64,000 bases of DNA, from contig CANMZB010000002.1 of assembly GCA_947502265.1 (NCBI GenBank), positions 124,001-188,000 on the forward strand. Direction: 5' to 3'. Below, piece by piece: positions 24,368 to 33,422 of the stretch; position 1 is the stretch's first letter, and each line of letters starts with the position of its first letter. The stretch comes from an uncultured Sulfitobacter sp. (GTDB taxonomy: Bacteria > Pseudomonadota > Alphaproteobacteria > Rhodobacterales > Rhodobacteraceae). Below the pieces are notes generated by a model, which saw only the letters and a list, made by a program, of their open reading frames with translations, did no database searches and was not told the origin of the DNA. Position numbers and translations under genes: made by a program.

Positions 24368-25303
24368 TCAGGGTTTCGGTTCGCTGACCGCGAGCACTTT
24401 GTCGCGCTCGACGCCAAGCTGGTGTTCGCGCCAGATTACCAGCACGCCCGCAACAATGACCAGACCGGAACCGGCCAGCATCAATGCGGTCGGCAACTCG
24501 TCGAAGACGAAGTAGCCGAGGACGATCGCAAAGAGCATCGAGGTATAGTCATAAGGCGCCAGCATCGACACCGCCCCAAAGCGATAGGAAGATGTTACCA
24601 GAATCTGCGCTACGCCGCCAATCAGGCCCGCCGAGATCAGCAGGCCCAGAGTGGAGCCGCTGGGCATGACCCAGCCGAACGGCGCGGTGAGCAGGGCCAG
24701 AACCGAGGCGGTCACCGAGAAGTAGAACACGATTGCGGCGGTGTGTTCGTTCTGCACAAGCTGGCGCAGGTGGATTTGCACAAGGCTGCGCAGCATCGTG
24801 GCACCCAGAATCATAAGCGCGCCGATGGTCGCCATCTGATCCAGCCGCTCACCGCCAAAGCGCGGCCACAGGATGATGATCACACCGACCAGCCCGACAA
24901 CAACCGCGCTGACCCGAAACAGGCGGATACGTTCGCCCAGCATCAAGGCCGCGAGAAGCACCGTGAAGATGGGCGTGGCAAAGCCGATGGCGGTGACTTC
25001 GGGCAGAGGCAACAGCCCCAGACCGGCGAATGTCAGGCCCATCGCCGTGGTGCCGAACAACCCGCGCCAGACGTGGCCCATCGGGTTCTTGGCCTTGAGG
25101 CCCACGCCGAGCTGGCCGCGCTGGGCAAGCCAGATCAGGATGACCGGAATGGCAAAGAACGAGCGGAAAAACACCGCCTCGCCCGGAGGCACTTCGTCTG
25201 CCGTGGCCTTGATGATTGCGGACATGCAGGTAAAGAGCAGGATCGCCATGACCTTGAGCGCGACGCCAAGCGCCGGTCTGGCAGAGTGATCCCCGATCTT
25301 CAT
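24368..25303 (-). CDS. EamA/DMT-family transporter, 311 aa
   Basis: Complete ten-helix drug/metabolite exporter with two EamA repeats. The first (about 15-145) includes LLFTCMSAIIKATADEVPPGEAVFFRSFFAIPVILIWL and LPLPEVTAIGFATPIFTVLLAALMLGE. The second (about 160-295) includes APYDYTSMLFAIVLGYFVFDELPTALMLAGSGLVIVAG. Both repeats have the expected acidic-ended helices (LGE, FDELP). It begins 7 bp after the aroC stop and precedes cobO by 43 bp, so the three may be cotranscribed. Substrate is unknown. It is a different protein from the truncated transporter at 23012-23725. Confidence 0.88.
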   Translation of the reverse strand: MKIGDHSARPALGVALKVMAILLFTCMSAIIKATADEVPPGEAVFFRSFFAIPVILIWLAQRGQLGVGLKAKNPMGHVWRGLFGTTAMGLTFAGLGLLPLPEVTAIGFATPIFTVLLAALMLGERIRLFRVSAVVVGLVGVIIILWPRFGGERLDQMATIGALMILGATMLRSLVQIHLRQLVQNEHTAAIVFYFSVTASVLALLTAPFGWVMPSGSTLGLLISAGLIGGVAQILVTSSYRFGAVSMLAPYDYTSMLFAIVLGYFVFDELPTALMLAGSGLVIVAGVLVIWREHQLGVERDKVLAVSEPKP

Positions 25304-25310
25304 GGGTGGT

Positions 25311-26423
25311 TCATGCCTCTGGCCCTATTATCCCGCGATTGGTGCCGATCTGGCCGCGGTGCAGCAGCAGATGGTCAAGTATAACACAGGCCATCATTGC
25401 CTCGCCCACAGGCACGGCGCGGATGCCGACGCAGGGATCGTGGCGGCCTTTGGTGATGATCTCGGTCTGTTGGCCCTGTTTGGTGATGGTCTGGCGGGTG
25501 GTTAGAATGCTTGACGTGGGTTTCACCGCAAAGCGCACAACAATGTCCTGCCCCGTGCTGATCCCGCCAAGAATGCCACCCGCGTGATTGGAGGAATAGC
25601 TCGGTAGCCCGTCATTGCCCATGAATATCTCGTCGGCGTTCAACTCGCCTGTCAGCATTGCGGCGGACATGCCTTCGCCGATTTCTACGCCTTTGACGGC
25701 GTTGATGCTCATCATCGCGGCGGCCAGATCGGTGTCAAGCTTGCCATAGACCGGCGCGCCGATGCCCGCAGGGACGCCGCGCGCGGTGATTTCGATGATC
25801 GCGCCTACTGAAGAACCGGATTTGCGCAGCCCGTCGAGATATGCGGCCCAATCGGTTGCGGCCTTGGCATCCGGCACCCAGAACGGGTTCTGTTGGATCT
25901 GGTCCCAGTCAAATGCATCGCGGTCGATCTTGTTCGGGCCCATCTGCACCATGTAGCCGGTGATCTGCACATCGGGCGCGATTGCCTTGATCGCCTCGCG
26001 CGCAAGACCGCCAGCAGCAACCCGTGCGGCGGTTTCGCGCGCCGAGGACCGCCCGCCGCCGCGATAGTCACGGACGCCGTACTTCTGGAAGTAGGTGATA
26101 TCCGCATGGCCGGGGCGGAACTTGTCCTTGATGTCGCCGTAGTCTTTGGAGCGCTGGTCGGTGTTTTCGATCATCAACTGGATCGGCGTGCCGGTGGTGA
26201 CCCCTTCAAAGGTGCCGGACAGGATTTTGACCTCGTCGGCCTCGCGCCGTTGGGTGGTGTATTTGTTCTGGCCCGGTTTGCGCTTGTCCAGCCACTGCTG
26301 GATCATGTCCGGTGTGATTTCGACCCCCGGAGGGCAGCCATCGACAGTGGCACCAAGGGCAGGCCCGTGGCTTTCGCCCCAGGTTGTCACGCGGAAAAGA
26401 TGGCCAAAGCTGTTGATAGACAT
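25311..26423 (-). CDS. aroC: Chorismate synthase, 370 aa
   Basis: Converts 5-enolpyruvylshikimate-3-phosphate to chorismate with reduced FMN, the last shared step of aromatic amino acid synthesis. Signatures: [18 protein letters not shown] at the N-terminus, [34 protein letters not shown] (about 105-140) and [19 protein letters not shown] (about 295-315). Length is standard. The ATG at 26423 has AAAGGAG upstream; extension to 26558 would run into the riboswitch region on the other strand. It is divergent from the TPP-riboswitch/thiBPQ transcript. Confidence 0.97.
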   Translation of the reverse strand: MSINSFGHLFRVTTWGESHGPALGATVDGCPPGVEITPDMIQQWLDKRKPGQNKYTTQRREADEVKILSGTFEGVTTGTPIQLMIENTDQRSKDYGDIKDKFRPGHADITYFQKYGVRDYRGGGRSSARETAARVAAGGLAREAIKAIAPDVQITGYMVQMGPNKIDRDAFDWDQIQQNPFWVPDAKAATDWAAYLDGLRKSGSSVGAIIEITARGVPAGIGAPVYGKLDTDLAAAMMSINAVKGVEIGEGMSAAMLTGELNADEIFMGNDGLPSYSSNHAGGILGGISTGQDIVVRFAVKPTSSILTTRQTITKQGQQTEIITKGRHDPCVGIRAVPVGEAMMACVILDHLLLHRGQIGTNRGIIGPEA

Positions 26424-26556
26424 GGGACAAGCTCCTTTACCCACTGCCATATCGGGGGCAGTGCTGCGCCTCAAGTGGAATTGGGCCTCCAAGCGGTTTT
26501 GGATATCACGGGAATTCGGCTTGCTAATGGTGCACGAGCATCCTACCTCTTGAAGC

Positions 26557-26637
26557 ACCTCGGGGGGCCATTGGCTGAGATGTGCAACTGCACGGACCCG
26601 TTGAACCTGAACCGGTTAACACCGGCGGAGGGAAGGT
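26557..26637 (+). promoter_or_regulatory. TPP riboswitch (THI element)
   Basis: The two conserved sensor cores are present: CTGAGATG at 26575-26582, and ACCCGTTGAACCTGA at 26596-26610 followed by CCGGTTAACACCGG and CGGAGGGA. Short ACCT/AGGT ends can form P1. It lies 47 bases before thiB. A CCTC at 26656-26659 could pair with GAGG of the thiB ribosome site (26676-26679), which would suit translational control, but that is inference. Thiamine pyrophosphate binding should repress the thiamine uptake operon. Confidence 0.93.
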
Positions 26638-26684
26638 CTGGACACCCATCCAAAACCTCTCGTCGCCGCAATTTGGAGGATGCT

Positions 26685-27662
26685 ATGAAGTATCTCACGT
26701 TTGCAGCTGCAACACTTTGTGCTACGGCGGCGCTGGCGGAAACGCCTGAACTGACGGTCTATACCTATGACAGTTTTGTTTCCGAATGGGGGCCCGGTCC
26801 CGCGATTGAAAAGGCGTTTGAAGAGATCTGCGAATGCGATCTCAAACTGGTTGGCATGGGCGATGGTGCGGCGCTTTTGGCGCGGCTCAAACTGGAAGGT
26901 GCCCGCACGAACGCGGATGTCGTGATGGGGCTGGACACCAGCCTGATCGCTGCGGCCAAGGAAACGGGCCTGTTTGTCGACACGTTGGTGGATGCAAATT
27001 ACACGTTACCGGTTGATTGGACCGATACGGTCTTTGCGCCCTACGATTGGGGCTATTTCGCCTTTGTGCATAACAAGGATCTGACGCCGCCTGCGAATTT
27101 CAAGGCGCTGGGCGATAGCGATCTGAAGATCGTCATTCAGGATCCGCGCTCCTCCACCCCCGGTCTGGGGCTGCTGATGTGGGTCAAGGCCGCCTATGGC
27201 GACGAGGCGCCCGCGATCTGGAAAAGCCTGTCAGACAATGTGGTGACAGTGACAAAGGGCTGGTCGGAGGCATATGGCCTGTTTCTGGAGGGCGAGGCGG
27301 ATATGGTGCTGAGCTATACCACATCGCCAGCCTATCACCTGATCGCTGAAGAAGACGACAGCAAGACCGCCGCGATCTTTGACGAAGGCCACTATATGCA
27401 GATCGAGGTGCTGGGCAAACTGGCGGCCACAGACCAGCCCGAGCTGGCGGAGCGATTCATGCAATTCATGGTGTCGGATGTCGCGCAGATAATCCTGCCG
27501 ACAACCAACTGGATGTACCCCGCCGTGACACCTGCGCAGGGCCTGCCCGAAGGGTTCGAGACTTTGACCGTGCCCGAGCAGGCATTGCTGACCCCAAACG
27601 ACGCGGTGCCTGCACTTCGTGATGAAGCATTGGCCGAATGGCTCGACGCGTTGTCGCAATAA
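26685..27662 (+). CDS. thiB: Thiamine/TPP ABC transporter substrate-binding protein, 325 aa
   Basis: Periplasmic binding protein for thiamine and its phosphates. The signal peptide is MKYLTFAAATLCATAALAE. The mature N-terminus LTVYTYDSFVSEWGPGPAIEKAFEEIC is the ThiB opening, and PYDWGYFAFVHNKD, QDPRSSTPGLGLLMWVK and ADMVLSYTTSPAYH are conserved ligand-site stretches. The ATG at 26685 is preceded by TTTGGAGGATGCT; the open frame back to 25893 is only antisense to aroC. Directly controlled by the TPP riboswitch. The thiP start lies 25 bases inside the 3' end of this gene. Confidence 0.95.
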   Translation: MKYLTFAAATLCATAALAETPELTVYTYDSFVSEWGPGPAIEKAFEEICECDLKLVGMGDGAALLARLKLEGARTNADVVMGLDTSLIAAAKETGLFVDTLVDANYTLPVDWTDTVFAPYDWGYFAFVHNKDLTPPANFKALGDSDLKIVIQDPRSSTPGLGLLMWVKAAYGDEAPAIWKSLSDNVVTVTKGWSEAYGLFLEGEADMVLSYTTSPAYHLIAEEDDSKTAAIFDEGHYMQIEVLGKLAATDQPELAERFMQFMVSDVAQIILPTTNWMYPAVTPAQGLPEGFETLTVPEQALLTPNDAVPALRDEALAEWLDALSQ

Positions 27663-29194
27663 GCCCCAAGACGGGGATCGGTGCCGCGCTTTTGGTGCTG
27701 GCGCTGATCCTCGCAGCGCTTGGTGCAGTTTTAAGCCGCGCCGAGCCGGGACTGGGCCTTGGGCGCAGTGACTGGCTGGCGATCCGGTTCACGGTGTTGC
27801 AGGCGGTATGCTCCTCGTTCCTTTCAGTCCTCCTCGCTGTGCCGGTGGCGCGTGCGCTGGCGCGGCGACAGTTTGTCGGGCGCGCGGCGCTTGTTACGCT
27901 GTTGGGCGCGCCGTTTATCCTGCCGGTGATTGTGGCGGTGCTGGGTCTGCTGACGGTGTTCGGGCGCAGCGGTTGGGTCAATGTGGCGCTGGGCGGCGTT
28001 GGCCTGCCTCAGGTGTCGGTTTACGGATTTCACGGTGTCGTGCTGGCGCATGTGTTTTTCAATCTGCCCCTTGCCACGCGGCTTTTGTTGCAAGGTTGGC
28101 AGGCGATCCCGTCAGAGCGGTTTCGCCTTGTGGCGCAGTTGCGGTTGGGTCCGCGCGCGATGTTTCGTGCGGTGGAATGGCCGATGCTGGTGCAGGTGGT
28201 GCCGGGTGCTTTGGCGTTGGTGTTTGTGATTTGCCTGACCAGCTTTGCCGTGGCTTTGACGCTGGGTGGCGGGCCGCGCGCCACGACGATCGAACTGGCG
28301 ATCTATCAGGCGTTCCGCTTTGATTTTGATCTGGGACGTGCGGCGCTTTTGTCTTTGGTGCAACTGGCGCTGGCGGGCGGGATGGCGTTGGTGGCGTTGC
28401 GGTTTGTGCCTGCCGTAAGTATCGGCGGCGGTCTGGACCGCCCCTTGCAGCGCTGGGATGCGCGGGGCGGGGTGCAGCGGATTGGCGACGGTTTGGCGAT
28501 CCTGCTGGCGGCGGCGTTTTTGATGCTGCCGCTGGGCGCAGTGACCTTGCGCGGCGCGATGGGCTTGCCGCAGATGCCTGCGACCGTTTATCAGGCTGCC
28601 GGTATTTCGATTGGCGTGGCGTTGGCGAGCATTGTCGTGATGCTGGCGCTGGCCTTGCCGATGGCGGGCTGGATCGCGGGCCGTGCGCGCGGCGGGGTAG
28701 AGGCGGTGGGATTGCTCGGTCTGTCCGCATCACCGCTGATGATCGGCACGGGGTGGTTCATCCTGATCAACCCGCATGCCGATCCGACCGGTTTTGCGCT
28801 GGCGGTGACGGTCTTGGTTAATGCGATGATGGCGCTGCCCTTTGCGCTGCGTGTGCTGGTCCCCCCGATGCGGGATATTTTGCAGGTTTACGGACGGTTA
28901 AGCGCAACACTGGGGCTGTCGGGCTGGCCGCTGTGGCGGTTGGTGATCCTGCCGCGTCTGCGCGCACAGATCGGGTTTGCCGCAGGTTTGTGCGGCGCTT
29001 TGTCGATGGGAGATCTGGGGGTGATTGCGCTGTTCGCAGATCCTGACAGGGTGACGCTGCCGTTGCAGATGTACCGTTTGATGGGGGCCTACCGGATGGA
29101 GGCGGCGGCGGGGGCAGCGTTGGTGTTGCTGGCGCTCAGCCTCGGGATTTTCTGGATATGCGACAAGGGAGGGCGCTGGCGTGCTGACGTTTGA
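27638..29194 (+). CDS. thiP: Thiamine/TPP ABC transporter permease, 518 aa
   Basis: Fused two-repeat permease of the binding-protein-dependent family, the membrane channel of ThiBPQ. About twelve hydrophobic helices are visible, and each half has a coupling (EAA) loop: LVAQLRLGPRAMFRAVEWPML in the first half, and YGRLSATLGLSGWPLWRLVILPRL in the second. Length is close to ThiP of other proteobacteria. The ATG at 27638 overlaps thiB by 25 bases, and the 3' end overlaps thiQ by 14 bases, so the three are translationally coupled. Regulation is by the upstream TPP riboswitch. Confidence 0.94.
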   Translation: MARRVVAISPKTGIGAALLVLALILAALGAVLSRAEPGLGLGRSDWLAIRFTVLQAVCSSFLSVLLAVPVARALARRQFVGRAALVTLLGAPFILPVIVAVLGLLTVFGRSGWVNVALGGVGLPQVSVYGFHGVVLAHVFFNLPLATRLLLQGWQAIPSERFRLVAQLRLGPRAMFRAVEWPMLVQVVPGALALVFVICLTSFAVALTLGGGPRATTIELAIYQAFRFDFDLGRAALLSLVQLALAGGMALVALRFVPAVSIGGGLDRPLQRWDARGGVQRIGDGLAILLAAAFLMLPLGAVTLRGAMGLPQMPATVYQAAGISIGVALASIVVMLALALPMAGWIAGRARGGVEAVGLLGLSASPLMIGTGWFILINPHADPTGFALAVTVLVNAMMALPFALRVLVPPMRDILQVYGRLSATLGLSGWPLWRLVILPRLRAQIGFAAGLCGALSMGDLGVIALFADPDRVTLPLQMYRLMGAYRMEAAAGAALVLLALSLGIFWICDKGGRWRADV

Positions 29195-29873
29195 GGAGGC
29201 GGGAATCACGCAGGGAGATTTCACGCTGGGCGCTGATTTTTCTCTGCAACAGGGTCGAAAATATGCGGTGATCGGGCCATCGGGCGCGGGGAAGTCAACG
29301 CTTTTGGGCGCGATGAGCGGGTTTATTCCGCTAAGCGCGGGGCGGCTGTTGTGGAAAGGGCGCGACATCACCGATGCACCCCCCGGTGCGCGGCCCATGA
29401 CGATGCTGTTTCAGGACCACAACCTTTTCCCGCATCTGAGTGTGACGCAGAATGTGGGCCTTGGCATCCGTCCTGATTTGCGGCTGGATGTGGCAGATCG
29501 GGCGCGGGTGAGGGACGCGTTGGCGCGTGTCGATCTGGCAAGCCATGCCGCCGCACGCCCGGGTAATCTTTCGGGTGGCCAGCAAAGTCGCGCCGCACTG
29601 GCGCGGGTGCTGGTGCAAGCGCGGCCGATGGTGCTGTTGGATGAACCCTTTGCCGCGCTCGGCCCCGCGTTGCGGCGCGAAATGCTGGATCTGGTGCAGG
29701 CGCTGGTGGAAGAGACGGGGGCGGCGCTGGTGATGGTCACCCATGCGCCCGAAGACGTGCGCCGCATCGCGGACGAGGTGATTTTCGTCGAAGGCGGGCA
29801 GGCCGCGCCGCCGCGTCCGGCGGCGGCCCTGATGGACAATCCGCCGCCGGAGTTGAAAGCCTACCTTGGTTAA
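29181..29873 (+). CDS. thiQ: Thiamine/TPP ABC transporter ATP-binding protein, 230 aa
   Basis: ATPase subunit powering thiamine uptake. Walker A is GPSGAGKST (about 33-41), the Q-loop region is LFQDHNLFPHLSVTQNVGLG (about 75-94), the signature is LSGGQQSRAALARVL (about 127-141), Walker B is VLLDEPFAALGP (about 148-160) and the switch His is in VTHAPEDVRRIAD. The Q-loop text is typical of ThiQ. GTG at 29181 is the start; it lies inside thiP. The stop is 3 bases from the convergent ribH stop, leaving no room for a separate terminator. Confidence 0.95.
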   Translation: MLTFEEAGITQGDFTLGADFSLQQGRKYAVIGPSGAGKSTLLGAMSGFIPLSAGRLLWKGRDITDAPPGARPMTMLFQDHNLFPHLSVTQNVGLGIRPDLRLDVADRARVRDALARVDLASHAAARPGNLSGGQQSRAALARVLVQARPMVLLDEPFAALGPALRREMLDLVQALVEETGAALVMVTHAPEDVRRIADEVIFVEGGQAAPPRPAAALMDNPPPELKAYLG

Positions 29874-29876
29874 GGC

Positions 29877-30302
29877 TTAGATGCCTTGGGTAATCATCAA
29901 CGCTGCGCGCGCCGCTTCGCGGCCTTTCTCGACGAAATGCGCGCGGTAAATCGCATTGTGGTGATCGGTTTCGTGATACTGGTGCGGCGTAAGCGAGACG
30001 GACAGGACCGGCACACCGGTATCGAGCCCCACACGCATCAGCCCGTCCACCACGGCGGCAGCGACGAAATCATGCCGGTAAATGCCGCCATCCACCACAA
30101 AGGCGGCGCAGATCACGGCGGCGTAATTCCCTGTTTTTGCGAGTTGTTGCGCCTTGAGGGGCATCTCGAATGCGCCTGGCACGTCGAAAACATCCGTCTG
30201 TTCGGTGGGGATCTGGTCACAAAACCCCTCCCATGCGCGGTCTACGATATCTGCATGCCAGCGTGCTTTGACAAAGGCGAAGCGGGCGGGGGTGTCTGTC
30301 AT
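29877..30302 (-). CDS. ribH: 6,7-dimethyl-8-ribityllumazine synthase, RibH2 type, 141 aa
   Basis: Condenses the ribityl-aminopyrimidine with dihydroxybutanone phosphate in the penultimate riboflavin step. Substrate-site stretches are FDVPGAFEMPLKAQ (about 39-52) and VVDGGIYRHDFVA (about 69-81). The later SVSLTPHQYHETDHHNAIYRAHFVEKGREAA region resembles the decameric RibH2 form of rhizobia and Brucella rather than the common icosahedral type with its T-D-x-x-E-Q-A motif. An FMN riboswitch lies upstream and no other rib gene is adjacent, which parallels the separately controlled ribH2 locus of those bacteria (recalled). ATG at 30302 follows AGGAGATCATT. Confidence 0.93.
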   Translation of the reverse strand: MTDTPARFAFVKARWHADIVDRAWEGFCDQIPTEQTDVFDVPGAFEMPLKAQQLAKTGNYAAVICAAFVVDGGIYRHDFVAAAVVDGLMRVGLDTGVPVLSVSLTPHQYHETDHHNAIYRAHFVEKGREAARAALMITQGI

Positions 30303-30383
30303 AATGATCTCCTATAGGTTCGACACGTCCACCCAAGGCGATTACAGGCACACCAATCCCCGCCTTACAGCGTGGCACTGTCC

Positions 30384-30534
30384 CTGCATTCTCTTTCATC
30401 CGGACTATGACCGTCGGCTCCGGCATCTCACCGGATCTGCTTGTCACCTTTTTTGTTGAAAAAAGGCCGCTCGCGGGCTCGAAGGTCATGCCTTCATACC
30501 GCCGGTGGGGAATTGCACCCCGCCCTGAGAATGA
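30384..30534 (-). promoter_or_regulatory. FMN riboswitch (RFN element) upstream of ribH
   Basis: Read on the minus strand, the 5' end ATTCTCAGGGCGGGGTGCAA and the following CCCCACCGGCGGTAT are followed by GAGCCCGCGAGCGGCC, CAGATCCGGTGAGATGCCGGAGCC and GACGGTCATAGTCCGGATG, ending with AAAGAGAATGCAG. These are the conserved RFN helices, with P1 closing as ATTCTC/GAGAAT. The 3' end is about 80 bases before the ribH start. FMN binding should reduce ribH expression. The mechanism (transcriptional or translational) is not clear from the sequence. Confidence 0.95.
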
Positions 30535-30709
30535 TCGCAGATTGCCAAGGGTGCGCGCGCTCTGCAATAGCTGATTGCAAAGCAGCCAGGGAGCAGGCCT
30601 ATGCATCCCGACCCGATTTTTCATGACGCAGACGCCGCGCGCGGCGCTTGCCACGGGGCGCGAACAGGTGAACAATGGCGCGCAACAGTTCAGTACAAGG
30701 ATGACATTG

Positions 30710-31321
30710 ATGAAACTATATTACGCTGCGACCTCGCCCTATGTTCGCAAGGTGATGATCCTGCTCGAAGAGACAGGACAGCGCGACGATGTGGAACTGA
30801 TCAATGTTGCGACAACACCTGTCGCCGCCGACCCCGCCCTGTTGGCGAAAAACCCGCTGGCCAAGGTGCCTGCGCTGGAGCGCCCTGATGGGCCGACGCT
30901 GTATGACAGCCGCGTGATCTGTGCCTATCTGGATGCGCGCGGGGGTGACCGGCTTTATCCATCCGGCGCGCGGCGTTGGGATACGCTGACGCTGGAGGCG
31001 ACGGCGGACGGTATTCTGGATGCGGCGCTGTTGATGACATACGAAACCCGCCTGCGCCCGCAGGACAAGCGCATGGACGCGTGGGTCGAAGGGCAGTGGG
31101 ATAAGGTTTCACGCGCCTGTGCCGCGCTGAACACCCGCTGGATGAGCCACCTCGAAGGGCCGCTGGACATCGGGCAAATCTCTGTAGCCTGTGCATTGGC
31201 CTATGTTGATTTTCGCCATGACGCGCGCGGATGGCGCAAGGGAAACGATGCGCTCGCCGCGTGGTTTGCGCGTTTCGAATCGCATGACTGGATGAAATCC
31301 ACGGTGCCGCCAGCCGCATGA
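30710..31321 (+). CDS. Glutathione S-transferase family protein, 203 aa
   Basis: GST-fold protein. The N-terminal thioredoxin-like domain begins MKLYYAATSPYVRKVMILLEETG, with the candidate catalytic Ser in SPYVRK (about 9). The cis-proline region follows in NPLAKVPALERPDG and the glutathione gamma-glutamyl site in LYDSRVICAYLDAR (about 64-77). The rest is the alpha-helical domain. I prefer ATG at 30710 (AAGG 9 bases upstream); an ATG at 30701 adds three residues. The frame extends to 30575 but overlaps the riboswitch region without similarity. Single gene between ribH and petABC; substrate unknown. Confidence 0.87.
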   Translation: MKLYYAATSPYVRKVMILLEETGQRDDVELINVATTPVAADPALLAKNPLAKVPALERPDGPTLYDSRVICAYLDARGGDRLYPSGARRWDTLTLEATADGILDAALLMTYETRLRPQDKRMDAWVEGQWDKVSRACAALNTRWMSHLEGPLDIGQISVACALAYVDFRHDARGWRKGNDALAAWFARFESHDWMKSTVPPAA

Positions 31322-31497
31322 GACAGGTGAAATTCGGTGACACTGCTCTTGAAAATTGCAAACAGCGACCCTTTGGGGGTCTAAACCATCTGGACGTGTC
31401 GGCGCGGGCAAGTTAGTAACCGCGCAATATCAGGCGCCTTTGACTTTGCGCCGCCATACCTGTTGGCCGTGCAGCGGCCCAAAACGGAGAAAGCAAC

Positions 31498-32061
31498 GTG
31501 TCTCAAGCCGATGATACCGCAGGCAACCGGAGGGATTTCCTCTATTACGCGACAGCCGGGACCGGCGCCGTGGCCGTTGGTGCCGCTGTGTGGCCCCTGG
31601 TTAACCAGATGAACCCGTCGGCGGACGTGAAGGCGCTTTCTTCCATTCGCGTCGATGTGGGCGAGGTCGAAGTTGGTACGCAGTTGACCGTGAAGTGGTT
31701 GGGCAAGCCGGTGTTTATCCGCCGCCGCACGGAAACGGAGATTGAAGAGGGCCGCGCAGTAGACCTCGCGGACCTGATTGATCCGTATTCGCAAAACCCG
31801 AACCTTATCGGAGAGCAACCGGCCACCGACGAGAACCGTACGATGGACGAAGCCGGCGAGTGGCTTGTCCAGATCGGCGTTTGTACGCATCTGGGCTGTG
31901 TTCCAATTGGTGACGGCGCGGGTGATTTTGACGGTTGGTTCTGCCCGTGCCACGGGTCGCACTACGACACTGCCGGTCGTATCCGTAGAGGTCCTGCGCC
32001 GCGCAATCTGGATATCCCGATTGCAGAGTTTCTCGACGAAACAACAATCAAACTCGGTTAA
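31498..32061 (+). CDS. petA: Ubiquinol-cytochrome c reductase Rieske iron-sulfur subunit, 187 aa
   Basis: Carries the 2Fe-2S cluster of the cytochrome bc1 complex and passes electrons from quinol to cytochrome c1. The N-terminus has a twin-arginine pattern ([23 protein letters not shown]) that also forms the membrane anchor, consistent with Tat export. Cluster ligands are in CTHLGC (about 130-135) and CPCHGSHYD (about 150-158). The start is GTG at 31498 with GGAG upstream. The three bc1 genes are spaced 11 and 6 bp and end at a strong terminator. The 176-bp upstream gap should hold the operon promoter. Confidence 0.97.
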   Translation: MSQADDTAGNRRDFLYYATAGTGAVAVGAAVWPLVNQMNPSADVKALSSIRVDVGEVEVGTQLTVKWLGKPVFIRRRTETEIEEGRAVDLADLIDPYSQNPNLIGEQPATDENRTMDEAGEWLVQIGVCTHLGCVPIGDGAGDFDGWFCPCHGSHYDTAGRIRRGPAPRNLDIPIAEFLDETTIKLG

Positions 32062-32072
32062 GGGAGAGCACA

Positions 32073-33416
32073 ATGTCTGGAATTCCTCACGACCATTACG
32101 AGCCGAAATCCGGCGGCGAAAAGTGGATCCACTCCCGCCTGCCGATTGTCGGTCTGATGTATGATACGCTGATGATCCCCACGCCGAAGAACCTCAACTG
32201 GATGTGGATCTGGGGTATCGTTCTGGCGTTCTGTCTGGTTCTACAGATCGCAACAGGTATCGTTTTGGCGATGCATTATACCCCGCATGTCGATCAGGCA
32301 TTTGCCAGCGTCGAGCACATCATGCGTAACGTGAATGGCGGCTATATGCTGCGTTATTTGCACACCAACGGTGCCTCGCTGTTCTTTATTGCGGTTTATG
32401 CGCATATCTTCCGTGGTCTGTATTACGGGTCGTACAAGGCCCCGCGCGAGATCACATGGATCATCGGCATGCTGATCTATCTGATGATGATGGGTACGGC
32501 GTTCATGGGCTACGTTCTGCCCTGGGGGCAGATGTCCTTTTGGGGTGCGACCGTGATCACAGGCCTGTTTGGTGCGATCCCCTTGATCGGCGAACCGATC
32601 CAGACGCTGCTGCTGGGCGGTCCTGCTGTGGATAACGCCACGCTGAACCGGTTCTTCTCGCTGCACTATCTGCTGCCGTTTGTGATTGCCGCTCTTGTGA
32701 TCCTGCACATCTGGGCGTTCCACACCACGGGCAACAGCAACCCGACCGGTGTTGAAGTCCGCCGCACCTCGAAAGAAGAAGCCGAGAAAGACACCCTGCC
32801 GTTCTGGCCCTACTTTGTGATCAAGGATCTGTTTGCGCTGACCGTGATTTTGGTGGTGTTCTTTGCGGTTGTCGGTTTCATGCCCAACTATCTGGGCCAC
32901 CCCGATAACTACATCGAAGCGAACCCGCTGGTGACCCCTGCGCACATCGTGCCTGAATGGTACTTCCTGCCGTTCTATGCGATCCTGCGTGCCTTCACGT
33001 CCGAAGTCTGGGTTGTGCAGATCGCGTCTTTTGTGACCGGTGGTATTGTTGACGCCAAGTTCTTTGGTGTTCTGGCGATGTTCGGGGCGATTGCGGTAAT
33101 GGCCGCTGTGCCATGGCTGGATACAAGCCGCGTGCGCTCGGGCCGGTATCGTCCGATGTTCAAATGGTGGTTTGCGCTTCTGGTGGTCGATTTCTTTGCC
33201 TTGATGTGGCTGGGTGCGATGCCTGCGGAAGAGCCCTATGCGACCTTCTCGTTGATCGCGTCGGCCTATTGGTTCGGCTACTTCCTCGTGATCCTGCCGC
33301 TTCTGGGTGTGTTCGAGAAGCCGCTGACCCCACCGGAAACGATTGAAGCCGATTTTGCGGAGCATTATGCCCCCGTAGCCGGTGACGCGAAAACACTCGT
33401 GAACCCAGCGGAGTAA
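32073..33416 (+). CDS. petB: Cytochrome b of the bc1 complex, 447 aa
   Basis: Membrane core of ubiquinol-cytochrome c reductase, holding the two b hemes and both quinone sites. Eight transmembrane helices are visible. Landmarks: heme-ligand helix regions [23 protein letters not shown] and [20 protein letters not shown], the Qo-site PEWY motif in [17 protein letters not shown], and [19 protein letters not shown]. Length of 447 suits alphaproteobacterial cytochrome b with a C-terminal extension. ATG at 32073 follows GGGAGAGCACA. Confidence 0.98.
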   Translation: MSGIPHDHYEPKSGGEKWIHSRLPIVGLMYDTLMIPTPKNLNWMWIWGIVLAFCLVLQIATGIVLAMHYTPHVDQAFASVEHIMRNVNGGYMLRYLHTNGASLFFIAVYAHIFRGLYYGSYKAPREITWIIGMLIYLMMMGTAFMGYVLPWGQMSFWGATVITGLFGAIPLIGEPIQTLLLGGPAVDNATLNRFFSLHYLLPFVIAALVILHIWAFHTTGNSNPTGVEVRRTSKEEAEKDTLPFWPYFVIKDLFALTVILVVFFAVVGFMPNYLGHPDNYIEANPLVTPAHIVPEWYFLPFYAILRAFTSEVWVVQIASFVTGGIVDAKFFGVLAMFGAIAVMAAVPWLDTSRVRSGRYRPMFKWWFALLVVDFFALMWLGAMPAEEPYATFSLIASAYWFGYFLVILPLLGVFEKPLTPPETIEADFAEHYAPVAGDAKTLVNPAE

Positions 33417-33422
33417 ACAGAG

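Noticed and set aside
25893-26684. Long N-terminal extension of the thiB frame
   Set aside because: It runs antisense to aroC and through the TPP riboswitch; the signal peptide and ribosome site define the start at 26685.
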